Assembly: GCF_900109515.1 (NCBI RefSeq)
Contig: NZ_FOBD01000004.1
Coordinates: forward strand, 310,001 to 374,000
Length of the DNA stretch: 64,000 nucleotides
Reading direction: 5' to 3'
Source: Paenibacillus sp. OK003
GTDB taxonomy: Bacteria; Bacillota; Bacilli; Paenibacillales; Paenibacillaceae
The notes below the pieces were generated by a model that did no database searches, had not been told where the DNA came from, and saw only the letters and a list, made by a program, of their open reading frames with translations. Below are positions 36,335-44,531 of the stretch, piece after piece (position 1 is the stretch's first letter; each line of letters opens with the position of its first letter). The position numbers and the translations under genes were made by a program.

Positions 36335-37141
36335 ATGACGATTGACGTCCTCGTGCGTAACAATGTGAAAGTGCTGGGAGCAGGCAGCCAAACGATTATG
36401 TTTGCACATGGGTTTGGATGTGATCAGGATATGTGGCGCTATATTGTTCCGAGTTTTACGGAGAACTACCGGGTTGTTTTATTTGATTATGTAGGCTCGG
36501 GTGAATCCCAAATTAACTATTATGATGCAGACAAATACAGCAATCTTCAAGGATATGCCCAGGATGTGCTGGAGATTATGGAAGCGCTCGACTTGAGAGA
36601 AACTATATTTGTAGGGCATTCTGTCAGCAGTATGATTGGCATGCTCGCTTCCATTCATGAACCTAAATACTTCAAGCAAATTGTCATGCTAGGGCCCTCC
36701 CCGCGTTATGTTAATGATCTCCCGAATTATTACGGTGGTTTCGACCGACGCGACATTGATGAGTTGCTGGAGATGATGCAGATGAATTTTATCGGGTGGG
36801 CCAGCTATCTTGCACCGATTGTTATGCAGAATCCGGAACGGAAAGATCTGACGGAAGAGTTGGAAAAAAGCTTCTGTTCGAGAGATCCTCATATTGCGAG
36901 ACAATTTGCAGAAGTGACGTTTTTATCCGACTGTCGTGTCGATCTGGATCAGGCTTCGGTACCAACATTAATTTTGCAGTGCTCCGATGATAGCATTGCT
37001 CCGGTTGAAGTAGGAAATTACCTGCATGCTCATCTGAAAAACAGCAGGCTTCAGCAGATGACAGCCAAGGGACATTACCCGCATCTCAGTCAACCGGAAG
37101 AAACGATCCGATTAATCAAAGATTATTTAACGATTGCATAA
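36335..37141 (+). CDS. RsbQ-like alpha/beta hydrolase
   Basis: 268 aa from ATG 36335 (GAGAGGTG 8 nt upstream). The catalytic triad is complete and in the same numbering as B. subtilis RsbQ: Ser96 in GHSVSSMIG, Asp219 in CSDDSIAP and His247 in GHYPH. The N-terminal pattern VRNNVKVLGAGSQTIMFAHG, FGCDQDMWR is also RsbQ-like. RsbQ and its plant relatives (KAI2/DAD2) bind and hydrolyse a small hydrophobic ligand and signal through a PAS partner. The next gene, 25 bp downstream, encodes a PAS protein, but with a GGDEF domain instead of the PP2C phosphatase of RsbP. Confidence 0.9.
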   Translation: MTIDVLVRNNVKVLGAGSQTIMFAHGFGCDQDMWRYIVPSFTENYRVVLFDYVGSGESQINYYDADKYSNLQGYAQDVLEIMEALDLRETIFVGHSVSSMIGMLASIHEPKYFKQIVMLGPSPRYVNDLPNYYGGFDRRDIDELLEMMQMNFIGWASYLAPIVMQNPERKDLTEELEKSFCSRDPHIARQFAEVTFLSDCRVDLDQASVPTLILQCSDDSIAPVEVGNYLHAHLKNSRLQQMTAKGHYPHLSQPEETIRLIKDYLTIA

Positions 37142-37166
37142 AACTCGGAAGAAAGGCAGTTCATCC

Positions 37167-38150
37167 ATGGATATACAATTAGATATGGCACCCTGTGGAT
37201 ACTTCTCCATTTCTGACTCGGGCATCATAAAAACGGTTAATCAAACCCTGCTGACCATGCTGGGGTATGAACGCAATGAGCTGTTGGGACGGCATATCGA
37301 GTCCACCATGTCAGTGACCAACAAGCTGTTTTTTCATACGTATTTCTCCCCCTACATTCAGTTATATGGACATGTGGACGAGATGTACTTTACGTTCCGC
37401 ACCAGCGATCAGAAGGATGTTCCGGTTATGCTTAACGGGATTCGCCAGACTCGAAATGGAGAAAGTGTAATCGACTGTGTCGTGGTTGTCATGCGCAAAC
37501 GAATTGAGCATGAGAAGGATATTATGAATACCAAAACGAAGCTGCAAGAGTTGTATCAAGCTACAAATGAGGCGAACAAGGAGCTTGAACGACTGCACGA
37601 AGAATATAAGGTGAAGCAGCAGGCGCTAATCAAAGTAAATGATCAGTTGGAGACGATGGCTTCGACGGATCTGCTTACCGGACTCAAGAACCGCAGGTTT
37701 TTTCAGGATAAAATGCTTGAAAGCCTGACACTCTTCCGGGAAACTCAGTGTGTATTCTCCCTTCTCGTCGTTGATATTGATCATTTCAAGAGTATTAACG
37801 ATACGTATGGACATCCGATTGGAGATTTGGTGCTGGGCAATCTGGCAGGCCTGCTGCAATCGGTGTCACGGAGCACGGACGTGGTGGCGCGTTATGGGGG
37901 AGAGGAATTTGTCATTATTCTTGCAGATTGTGATCGAGAGCAAGCTGTGATTACAGCGGAGAGATATCGTTCACAGGTCGCCTCTGCCGATTGGGGCGAG
38001 TATAACATTACAGTGAGCATTGGTGCGGCTACGGCTTCGCAGGAAGATACAGATCAGTCTTTGTTTCAAAAAGCGGACAATGCGCTCTATGCCTCCAAAA
38101 CGGGTGGTCGAAATCGGGTAACTCATGCGGCAGCGCTTGTAAGAAATTAA
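37167..38150 (+). CDS. PAS-GGDEF diguanylate cyclase partnered with an RsbQ-like hydrolase
   Basis: 327 aa from ATG 37167. PAS domain about 5-110 (MAPCGYFSISDSGIIKTVNQ, LLGRHIESTM), a coiled coil about 115-165 (KTKLQELYQATNEANKELER), then GGDEF about 165-325. The active motif is GGEEF (244-248), with the RxxD inhibitory site R235-D238 five residues earlier, so it should synthesise c-di-GMP and show product inhibition. TYGHPIGD is the usual nucleotide-binding region. No EAL domain. Its PAS presumably receives a signal from the adjacent RsbQ-like hydrolase, as PAS of RsbP does, giving ligand-dependent c-di-GMP output. Confidence 0.92.
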   Translation: MDIQLDMAPCGYFSISDSGIIKTVNQTLLTMLGYERNELLGRHIESTMSVTNKLFFHTYFSPYIQLYGHVDEMYFTFRTSDQKDVPVMLNGIRQTRNGESVIDCVVVVMRKRIEHEKDIMNTKTKLQELYQATNEANKELERLHEEYKVKQQALIKVNDQLETMASTDLLTGLKNRRFFQDKMLESLTLFRETQCVFSLLVVDIDHFKSINDTYGHPIGDLVLGNLAGLLQSVSRSTDVVARYGGEEFVIILADCDREQAVITAERYRSQVASADWGEYNITVSIGAATASQEDTDQSLFQKADNALYASKTGGRNRVTHAAALVRN

Positions 38151-38228
38151 GGGCTGGGTTAATTAGTTAAACAGGAAAGCATTAAGGAGCCTGCATCATA
38201 CGGGAAATGCCCCTATGCGCAAGCTCTT

Positions 38229-38717
38229 TTATTTTGTGTGAGCGAGGACAAGCTGACTTGAATGGGATGTTCTTCTTCGGTATTCATTATCGCGGTGCAA
38301 GATAGCCGTATCCTTCGGCGAAAGAACCAGTTCGACTTCAATCAAACCCTCTATGCCGCGTACCGACAGACCTTCACCATCAATGATGGCTTTCTCTTGA
38401 GGATAGCTGGAAAACAGGGTTGGATTACCCGAGGAATTACCGCTGCGAGTGATTTTGACCTTTTGGTGATAGACACCTTCCCGCAAATAAACGGTGCTTC
38501 CCGGGGTAGCATGGTCGGCAGCATGCTGCAACGTTTCCCAGGGAGATTGAAGGGTTCCTTTGTTCAAATCGTTTCCTTGTGGTGATATGTAATACATCTT
38601 CTGGGTATCCGGAACCTGTACAGTCTCGGGAGAATGGACGGGTGAAGCCTCATCCTTCTGACAACCGGTTGCGAACAGGATTAGGGCCAGGAGTGCAATT
38701 GTAGCTATAAGATACAA
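38229..38717 (-). pseudogene. C-terminally truncated pectate lyase-like lipoprotein
   Basis: TTG 38717 follows AGGAGG by 7 nt; the lipobox is FATGC. The first 110 aa resemble right-handed beta-helix lyases of the PL9 kind (YYISPQGNDLNKGTLQSPWE, GSTVYLREGVYHQKV). The conserved sequence breaks off after SVRGIEGLIEV, where family members continue for several hundred residues; the tail here (LVLSPKDTAILHRDNEYRRR) is unrelated. The protein is about 162 aa, so only the first coils exist. I read it as a gene truncated by deletion. Expression as a small lipoprotein cannot be excluded because the 5' signals are good. Confidence 0.7.
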
Positions 38718-38844
38718 GATGATTCCTCCTTCATAAATAGCTATGAAGTTCAATTATAGCAGATTTGAAGGGTGAAATAAGGCGTGATATGCTCATAAAA
38801 ACAATCATGTGTGGGGGAATAGCAGCCGGAAGGGAGCAATGATC

Positions 38845-39501
38845 ATGCATCAATTATCCATAAGCGAATTAGTGGATCGGGAACATCACGCTTGGGGGGA
38901 GCTCAAGGAGCTGTTGGACCATGGACAAAATAAATACACTTATGTTCCTGCACAGCGGGAGGCCGGAGAGGATGCGCTCTATCACCTCCAAGTAAGCACC
39001 AAATCCTATTTGGGAGCCGTTGCTTATGAGACAGAGGGAATGGTGTTGGATGATGGCTGGATTACGTTACTTGGATCGGGTGGTGATTGCATCTTTGGGA
39101 GTCTGACCCGTTGGAATGGTAAGGGAGACAAGCCGTGTGTGCCAGCACTGGAAGGCATGATGGTCGTCGCCTACGATGCGGCGGGTGGATTTTTTGGAAT
39201 GGATATGGGCAAGTATGGCCGTACGGGACATGTATACTATTTTGCACCTGACACGCTGGAATGGGAATCGACAGAACTGGCTTATTCAGGCTTCATCAAC
39301 TGGTTGGCCAACGGTGATCTGGAGCAGTACTATCAGACCTTTCGTTGGAAGGGGTGGCAGAACGACGTGGGACAGCTTCAGACAGGACAAGTATTTGCGT
39401 ATTATCCACCGCTTTGGACGGAGGAGGGCGGCGGCGAGAGCAGCAGCAAATCTCCTGTAGCGGTGGAGGAAGCCTGGAAAGCAGCATTGGGTGGAAAATG
39501 A
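38845..39501 (+). CDS. DUF2625 family protein
   Basis: 218 aa. ATG 38845 is preferred to ATG 38839 because of spacing from GGGAG. DUF2625 is recognisable by VSTKSYLGAVAYETEGMVLD, GWITLLGSGG, FFGMDMGKYGRTGHVYYFAP and DTLEWESTELAYSGFINWLA. Members are soluble proteins of unknown function, sometimes near toxin-immunity genes. Here it is followed 34 bp later by a SUKH gene on the same strand. Confidence 0.88.
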   Translation: MHQLSISELVDREHHAWGELKELLDHGQNKYTYVPAQREAGEDALYHLQVSTKSYLGAVAYETEGMVLDDGWITLLGSGGDCIFGSLTRWNGKGDKPCVPALEGMMVVAYDAAGGFFGMDMGKYGRTGHVYYFAPDTLEWESTELAYSGFINWLANGDLEQYYQTFRWKGWQNDVGQLQTGQVFAYYPPLWTEEGGGESSSKSPVAVEEAWKAALGGK

Positions 39502-39534
39502 TGTGCGATGACAGGGCTGTATAGGAGGGAGCGT

Positions 39535-39999
39535 GTGAATAATATGCAGATCGATAACATTCAGAAGCATTACGGCATTGTGTTTCCGCACGAATATCTG
39601 GAGTTTCAACAGCAGGCCGACGGTCAAGCATTTGATATGATTGAAAATGGAGAGGTCGTCGATTGGGGAATTCGCTTCTCTGCTCTCGATGATCAGTTCA
39701 TTGCGAATAACATCAATCTGGTAGACGACGTGAATCCCGATCCACGCCGGATTATTCCAATTGCTTGGAGTGTCAGCAGCGGCAACAACTATTTATTGGA
39801 TTACCGAACGAATTCAGAATCTCCTGCCGTACTGGTTATGGATCATGAAGAGGCGATGGTGCGCGAAGATGCTGAGTGTGAATCAGAGACACCGGAGGAA
39901 GCCCAGCAACTGCTGGAGGAAAATGTACGAGAGATCGCTTCCAATTTCAATGCATTCATAGCTTGTTTAAAAGCCAGACCGAGTGATCCAGTGGAGTGA
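39535..39999 (+). CDS. SMI1/KNR4 (SUKH) family protein
   Basis: 154 aa. GTG 39535 is 5-6 nt after GGAGGG; ATG 39544 is an alternative. NIQKHYGIVFPHEYLEFQQQ, ADGQAFDM... with later SVSSGNNYLLDYRTNSESPA and VLVMDHEEA follow the SUKH pattern. Probably co-transcribed with the DUF2625 gene. No toxin is adjacent, so immunity function is not supported by context. Confidence 0.85.
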   Translation: MNNMQIDNIQKHYGIVFPHEYLEFQQQADGQAFDMIENGEVVDWGIRFSALDDQFIANNINLVDDVNPDPRRIIPIAWSVSSGNNYLLDYRTNSESPAVLVMDHEEAMVREDAECESETPEEAQQLLEENVREIASNFNAFIACLKARPSDPVE

Positions 40000-40029
40000 T
40001 TCACCGTTTGAATATCCCCGCGAACGACA

Positions 40030-40058
40030 AAAGGCTCGCGCTATGCGCGGGCCTTTTA
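40030..40058. terminator. Bidirectional terminator
   Basis: AAAAGGC-CGCGC pairs with GCGCG-GCCTTTT. It serves the SUKH gene and the convergent MFS gene. Confidence 0.85.
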
Positions 40059-40117
40059 CTCAAACGAATACATGCATGTTTTGATTGAATGATATAGAAT
40101 ACATCCTTGTTTCCAAC

Positions 40118-41461
40118 CTATCCAGTCTCAGTCATCGTAACCGTAGAAGTTGATCGTGCAGCTCTGTTATGCCAGACCACGATGACAAGCGAGGCCAGAC
40201 AGACCAAGAGCAGACATCCATATACAACATGATAGGCTTCCTCTACCGGAACACCCGGAATGCCGTGCAGCATCAGCCCGCAGACAGCGACGGATACCGA
40301 ACCGCCAAAAAACTGGATCAACTGTAACAAGCCCATACCGGAACCGATTTGCGCTTTGGGCAGCACCCGAGACGCTTCGTTATTCAGCGAAGCTATGGAA
40401 GCCGAGAGTGCCGGGGAGAAGAAGAGATATCCGCCGGTGATGATCAGGGCAGACTGATTCAGTCCCAGCATGAACAGAGCAAGCACTGCGGCAAGCAAAA
40501 TATGCCCGATCATCAGAAAACGTATATTGCCATAACGATCGATCCAGCGACCTACAAAACGGGTACAGAATGCCGAGACGATGGCTCCAGGGGCAATCAG
40601 CAAACCAATAGCCAGCGACGAACGTCCGAACAGATCAGCGAGTACTAGCGGCATCAGGAACAAATTGCCCAGATTTACGACCAGAACACAGAAGCCGATG
40701 ATCAGCAGCCGGGTAAACCCGGGTGTTCGGAATACATGTGGATTCACAAAAGGAAGGCTCGCCCTGCGAATATACACGATGTGCACAACAAGTGAAATGA
40801 CACCGATGGTCAGCCATAACCATGACTGCTGAGTGATGGCAACCAGAAGGGTGGTTGCATTAATCACGGTTAATGCTGCACCGATCATATCAAAAGGATT
40901 CTCCGGTTTGGCCGTTTCACGCGGGAGAAAATAGAGCAGTACGGGCAGCGCAAGCAGGACAAGCACCGTAATAGCGAAAAGTCCATTCCAGCCCCAGTAC
41001 TCACTAATGAGTCCGCCGACAATGGGACCAAGCCCAAACGCCATGGCACTTCCTGATGAGATCAGTGCGATGGCAGCTCCGCGTCGTTCCACTGGGATAT
41101 AACGGCTCGCGATGACAAGTCCAAGCCCGGCCATGACCCCTGCACCCGCAGATTGCAAAATGCGTGTCAGCAAAAGGATCGCAAAGCTGTGCGCAAATAA
41201 TCCGAGTAATGAAGATAAGCCTAAGATCAGCAAGCCCACCGTCAGCAGTTTGCGTACCGGAATACGGTCAGACAATCGACTGTAAATCACCGTCGACAAG
41301 GCATAACCAATCGAGTAGCTTGAGATGACCCAGGACCCCAGGTCCGATGTAATCTGAAGATCATGAATAATAACGGGTAAAGAGACGTTAAACATGGTGG
41401 TATTCATCACAACGATGAACAGGCAGCAAGTCCAGAGAGGCATTACAATTTTATCTTTCAC
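40118..41461 (-). CDS. MFS drug-efflux transporter (EmrB/QacA type)
   Basis: 447 aa. GTG 41461 follows AGGAATGG; the longer frame to 41506 lacks a site. 14 hydrophobic segments typical of DHA2 drug:H+ antiporters. VVMNTTMFNVSLPVIIHDLQ opens helix 1 and SYSIGYALSTVIYSRLSDRI carries motif A at loop 2-3. SGSAMAFGLGPIVGGLI is motif C of antiporters. Substrate unknown. It stands alone and shares a terminator with the convergent SUKH gene. Confidence 0.87.
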   Translation of the reverse strand: MKDKIVMPLWTCCLFIVVMNTTMFNVSLPVIIHDLQITSDLGSWVISSYSIGYALSTVIYSRLSDRIPVRKLLTVGLLILGLSSLLGLFAHSFAILLLTRILQSAGAGVMAGLGLVIASRYIPVERRGAAIALISSGSAMAFGLGPIVGGLISEYWGWNGLFAITVLVLLALPVLLYFLPRETAKPENPFDMIGAALTVINATTLLVAITQQSWLWLTIGVISLVVHIVYIRRASLPFVNPHVFRTPGFTRLLIIGFCVLVVNLGNLFLMPLVLADLFGRSSLAIGLLIAPGAIVSAFCTRFVGRWIDRYGNIRFLMIGHILLAAVLALFMLGLNQSALIITGGYLFFSPALSASIASLNNEASRVLPKAQIGSGMGLLQLIQFFGGSVSVAVCGLMLHGIPGVPVEEAYHVVYGCLLLVCLASLVIVVWHNRAARSTSTVTMTETG

Positions 41462-41554
41462 GTAACCATTCCTGTCTATGAATTCAATAAACCATTTTAC
41501 GCTCAATCTATGTATATGGCAATAATGTCATACGAATTCACTGGGTGGTTAAAC

Positions 41555-41588
41555 AAAAACGGCGTCCTGACCCAGGACGTCGTTTTTG
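41555..41588. terminator. Bidirectional terminator
   Basis: AAAAACG-CGTCCT pairs with AGGACG-CGTTTTT. It lies between the Ca2+ ATPase gene and the MFS gene, so on the minus strand it terminates the ATPase transcript. Confidence 0.9.
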
Positions 41589-41615
41589 CACATGAGCATT
41601 TTCATCTGTTTATTT

Positions 41616-44267
41616 TTAGGACGCAGCAGCTGGTGTGCCACGATTGCGAATCCACTTGATAACATCCATCAGAATGACCGCGGTAAGAGCGAGTCCTCCT
41701 GCGATGAAGAACTCATTCCAGCCAAAGGCTGCCGGGATGGCGAAGATGCTGCGAACCCCTGGAATCAGCGTGATTCCATACAGGCAGAGACAAACCAGGA
41801 TGGAGCCGAGAACATATTTGTTAGTGGTGAAGCCGACCTGGAAAATCGTCTGTGTGTTGGAGCGAGCTGCAAAAGTTTGCAGACTCCGTGCCAGAATCAG
41901 GGTTGTGAAGGCCATCGCCACACTCATTTCCTCTGAGATCCCAAGTCCAATATATTGGGACACGATGACAGCCACCCCGATCAGAACACCACGTGTGATA
42001 ACAGCCTGCAACGTTCCGCCGGCAAAGATGCCTTCGTTGATATCCCGCGGTTTGCGCCGCATGACATCCGGTTCAGCTTTTTCCGTACCCAGTGCAATAG
42101 CTGGCAGGGAATCATTCACCAGATTGATGAAGAGCAGCTGTAGGGCCGTAAATGGATTTACCCAACCGACTACTAGTGCAAACAAAATGGCGATAATCGC
42201 CCCAAGATTTCCTGCAAACAGATACGCAATGGCTTTTTTGATATTATCGAATACCATCCGCCCGACACTGACTGCATTCACGATGGAGACAAAGTTATCA
42301 TCCGTCAAAATCATGGCTGCCGCATCTTTCGCGACATCCGTCCCGCTGCCCATCGCTACGCCGATGTCTGCCTGTTTCAGTGCAGGGGCGTCGTTGACAC
42401 CATCTCCGGTCATGGCTGCAATCTTGCCTTTGCGCTGCCATGCACGCACGATGCGGATTTTATTTTCAGGAGATACACGTGCATACACCGAGATATGTTC
42501 GAGCTGCTGATCCAGTTCTTCATCCGACAGTTTGTCCAGTTCTGCTCCGGTGAGGGCCAGGTCGTCCGGACCTGCAAGTCCGATATCGATACCGATCGCT
42601 TGGGCTGTTGTTTTGTGGTCGCCCGTAATCATGATGGTGCGAATGCCTGCCTTCTTGGACTCTTCGATGGAACCATATACCGCTTCACGAGGTGGATCGA
42701 TCATAGCTGTCAGACCAACAAGCGTTAGATCATGTTCGTCCTCTACCGTGACCTGATTTTTGTCATCAAACTTTTTGTAGGCGTAGGCCAGCACACGGAA
42801 GGCACGTTTGGAGAACGCTTCGTTCTTCTCTTCAAATTGCGTGCGAATCTCAGGTGTCAATGGCTGAACTTCTCCGTTCATAAACACATGACTACAGCGA
42901 CTGAACAGCACATCCGGGCCACCTTTGGTCAGCAAAGCCGTCTGTCCTTCAAATGTGTGCACTGTACTCATTAATTTCCGATCCGAGTCAAAAGGAAGCT
43001 CGGCTTCACGTGGAAACTGGTCACGAATTTCATTGTAATCCTTGTTCACCCGGTTGCTGAAGGCAATGAGCGCCACCTCGGTTGGGTCACCAAGTTCCTT
43101 GCCTTCCTGGTTAATATTCGAATCATTGCAGAGTACTGCAATATGTAACAAGCGCCGTTCCTCTGCAGACCACTGTTTGGGATCATCGGGGAATTGGTCT
43201 TTCGTGCCATGGGGAATGTAATAGTCCACCACGGTCATTTTGTTTTGAGTAAGCGTTCCTGTTTTGTCGGTACAGATAATGCTGGCAGAACCCAAAGCTT
43301 CCACGGCAGGAAGACGTCTGATGATGGCGTGCTGCTTGGCCATTTTGTTCGTTCCCAGAGACAATACAATCGTTACAATGGAGGAAAGGGCTTCTGGAAT
43401 GGCTGCGACAGCGACGGCAACTGCGAACATGAGGGCATTCACAATGGATGGCCCGATATTTTCCGTTCCTTCAGTTAGCCAGACACGTCCTGCTTCGATG
43501 GCAAAAATCAAGATCGACAAGCCCAGGATAAAGAAGCCCAGCTTCTTGCTAAACGATTCCAATTTGCGTTGCAGCGGGGTTTCCTTCGCTTCTGCATTTT
43601 CAATCAATTCGGCAATCTTGCCGATTTCCGTTTTCAGCGCTGTACCCGTAATGACGAGCGTACCCCGACCATATACCACCAGTGATCCACTGAATGCCAT
43701 ATTGCGACGGTCACCGATCGGAGCTTCTTCCGGGATGGCATCTGCGTGTTTCTCGGCTGCTTCGGATTCTCCTGTTAGCATGCCTTCGTTGATTCGTAAG
43801 CTGCCTGATTCTAAAATGCGGCCGTCTGCAGGGACATAGTCCCCTGCATCCAGCAAGACAATATCGCCGGGAACAAGTTCCCGCGCGGGGATCGTTTTTT
43901 TCTGCCCGTCACGAATGATTTTGGCTTCGGGAGCAGACATTTGCCGGAGTGCATCCAGAGAACTTTCGGCCTTTTTGGTCTGTACAACGCTGATTACCGC
44001 ATTTAACAGAATGACGAGAAAAATGATTAGTGATTCGATCAGGTGTCCGAGGACGATCTGAACAGCGGCTGCGATCAGCAGTACGATCACCATGGGATCT
44101 TTAAAATTTTCAATAAATAGCCTCCAAATGGGGGTTGCAGCTTTTCCTTTTATCTCGTTATAGCCTTCCGTCTCCAGTCTCTTCGCAGCCTCAGAGGTTG
44201 TGAGCCCATTAGTGGAACTCTGAACGTCTTGAAGTGTCTCCTCTGCACTGTGTCTGTAATATTGCAA
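41616..44267 (-). CDS. P2A-type calcium P-type ATPase
   Basis: 883 aa. TTG 44267 follows AAGGAG by 8 nt; the ATG seven codons upstream lacks a site. All P-type landmarks are present: LTGESEAAEK (A domain), the phosphorylated Asp in IICTDKTGTLTQNK, IDPPREAV, MITGDHKTTAQAIG and GDGVNDAPALKQADIGVAMG. AIPEALSSIVT is helix M4, where SERCA-type pumps have PEGLP, and NLVNDSLPAIALG is M6 with Asn/Asp ligands for Ca2+. Ten membrane helices. It exports Ca2+ from the cytoplasm, like YloB of B. subtilis. Single gene. Confidence 0.92.
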   Translation of the reverse strand: MQYYRHSAEETLQDVQSSTNGLTTSEAAKRLETEGYNEIKGKAATPIWRLFIENFKDPMVIVLLIAAAVQIVLGHLIESLIIFLVILLNAVISVVQTKKAESSLDALRQMSAPEAKIIRDGQKKTIPARELVPGDIVLLDAGDYVPADGRILESGSLRINEGMLTGESEAAEKHADAIPEEAPIGDRRNMAFSGSLVVYGRGTLVITGTALKTEIGKIAELIENAEAKETPLQRKLESFSKKLGFFILGLSILIFAIEAGRVWLTEGTENIGPSIVNALMFAVAVAVAAIPEALSSIVTIVLSLGTNKMAKQHAIIRRLPAVEALGSASIICTDKTGTLTQNKMTVVDYYIPHGTKDQFPDDPKQWSAEERRLLHIAVLCNDSNINQEGKELGDPTEVALIAFSNRVNKDYNEIRDQFPREAELPFDSDRKLMSTVHTFEGQTALLTKGGPDVLFSRCSHVFMNGEVQPLTPEIRTQFEEKNEAFSKRAFRVLAYAYKKFDDKNQVTVEDEHDLTLVGLTAMIDPPREAVYGSIEESKKAGIRTIMITGDHKTTAQAIGIDIGLAGPDDLALTGAELDKLSDEELDQQLEHISVYARVSPENKIRIVRAWQRKGKIAAMTGDGVNDAPALKQADIGVAMGSGTDVAKDAAAMILTDDNFVSIVNAVSVGRMVFDNIKKAIAYLFAGNLGAIIAILFALVVGWVNPFTALQLLFINLVNDSLPAIALGTEKAEPDVMRRKPRDINEGIFAGGTLQAVITRGVLIGVAVIVSQYIGLGISEEMSVAMAFTTLILARSLQTFAARSNTQTIFQVGFTTNKYVLGSILVCLCLYGITLIPGVRSIFAIPAAFGWNEFFIAGGLALTAVILMDVIKWIRNRGTPAAAS

Positions 44268-44531
44268 ATGACCAGCTCCTTGGATCATAGATTTCAGATA
44301 TTAGATTTCTTTGTGTATATAACCTTGCAGGCGCCTAAGAATCAGTGAAACTTTATCAATTTGATGAACTCCATAGGTAGAATCTCCGCGTCTGGCGAAT
44401 CTCATTCGTTTTGTAAGCTAATTCGAATAGGATATATCCGATTTGAGTTTTGCATCATTACGGTGAAATGCATTCCATTATACAATGTAAGAAACGGAAT
44501 GAATCTAAACCCATTAAGAAAGGATAACAAA

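Noticed and set aside
41635..42510. 291-codon plus-strand ORF opposite the calcium ATPase gene
   Set aside because: Antisense frame of a fully conserved P-type ATPase.
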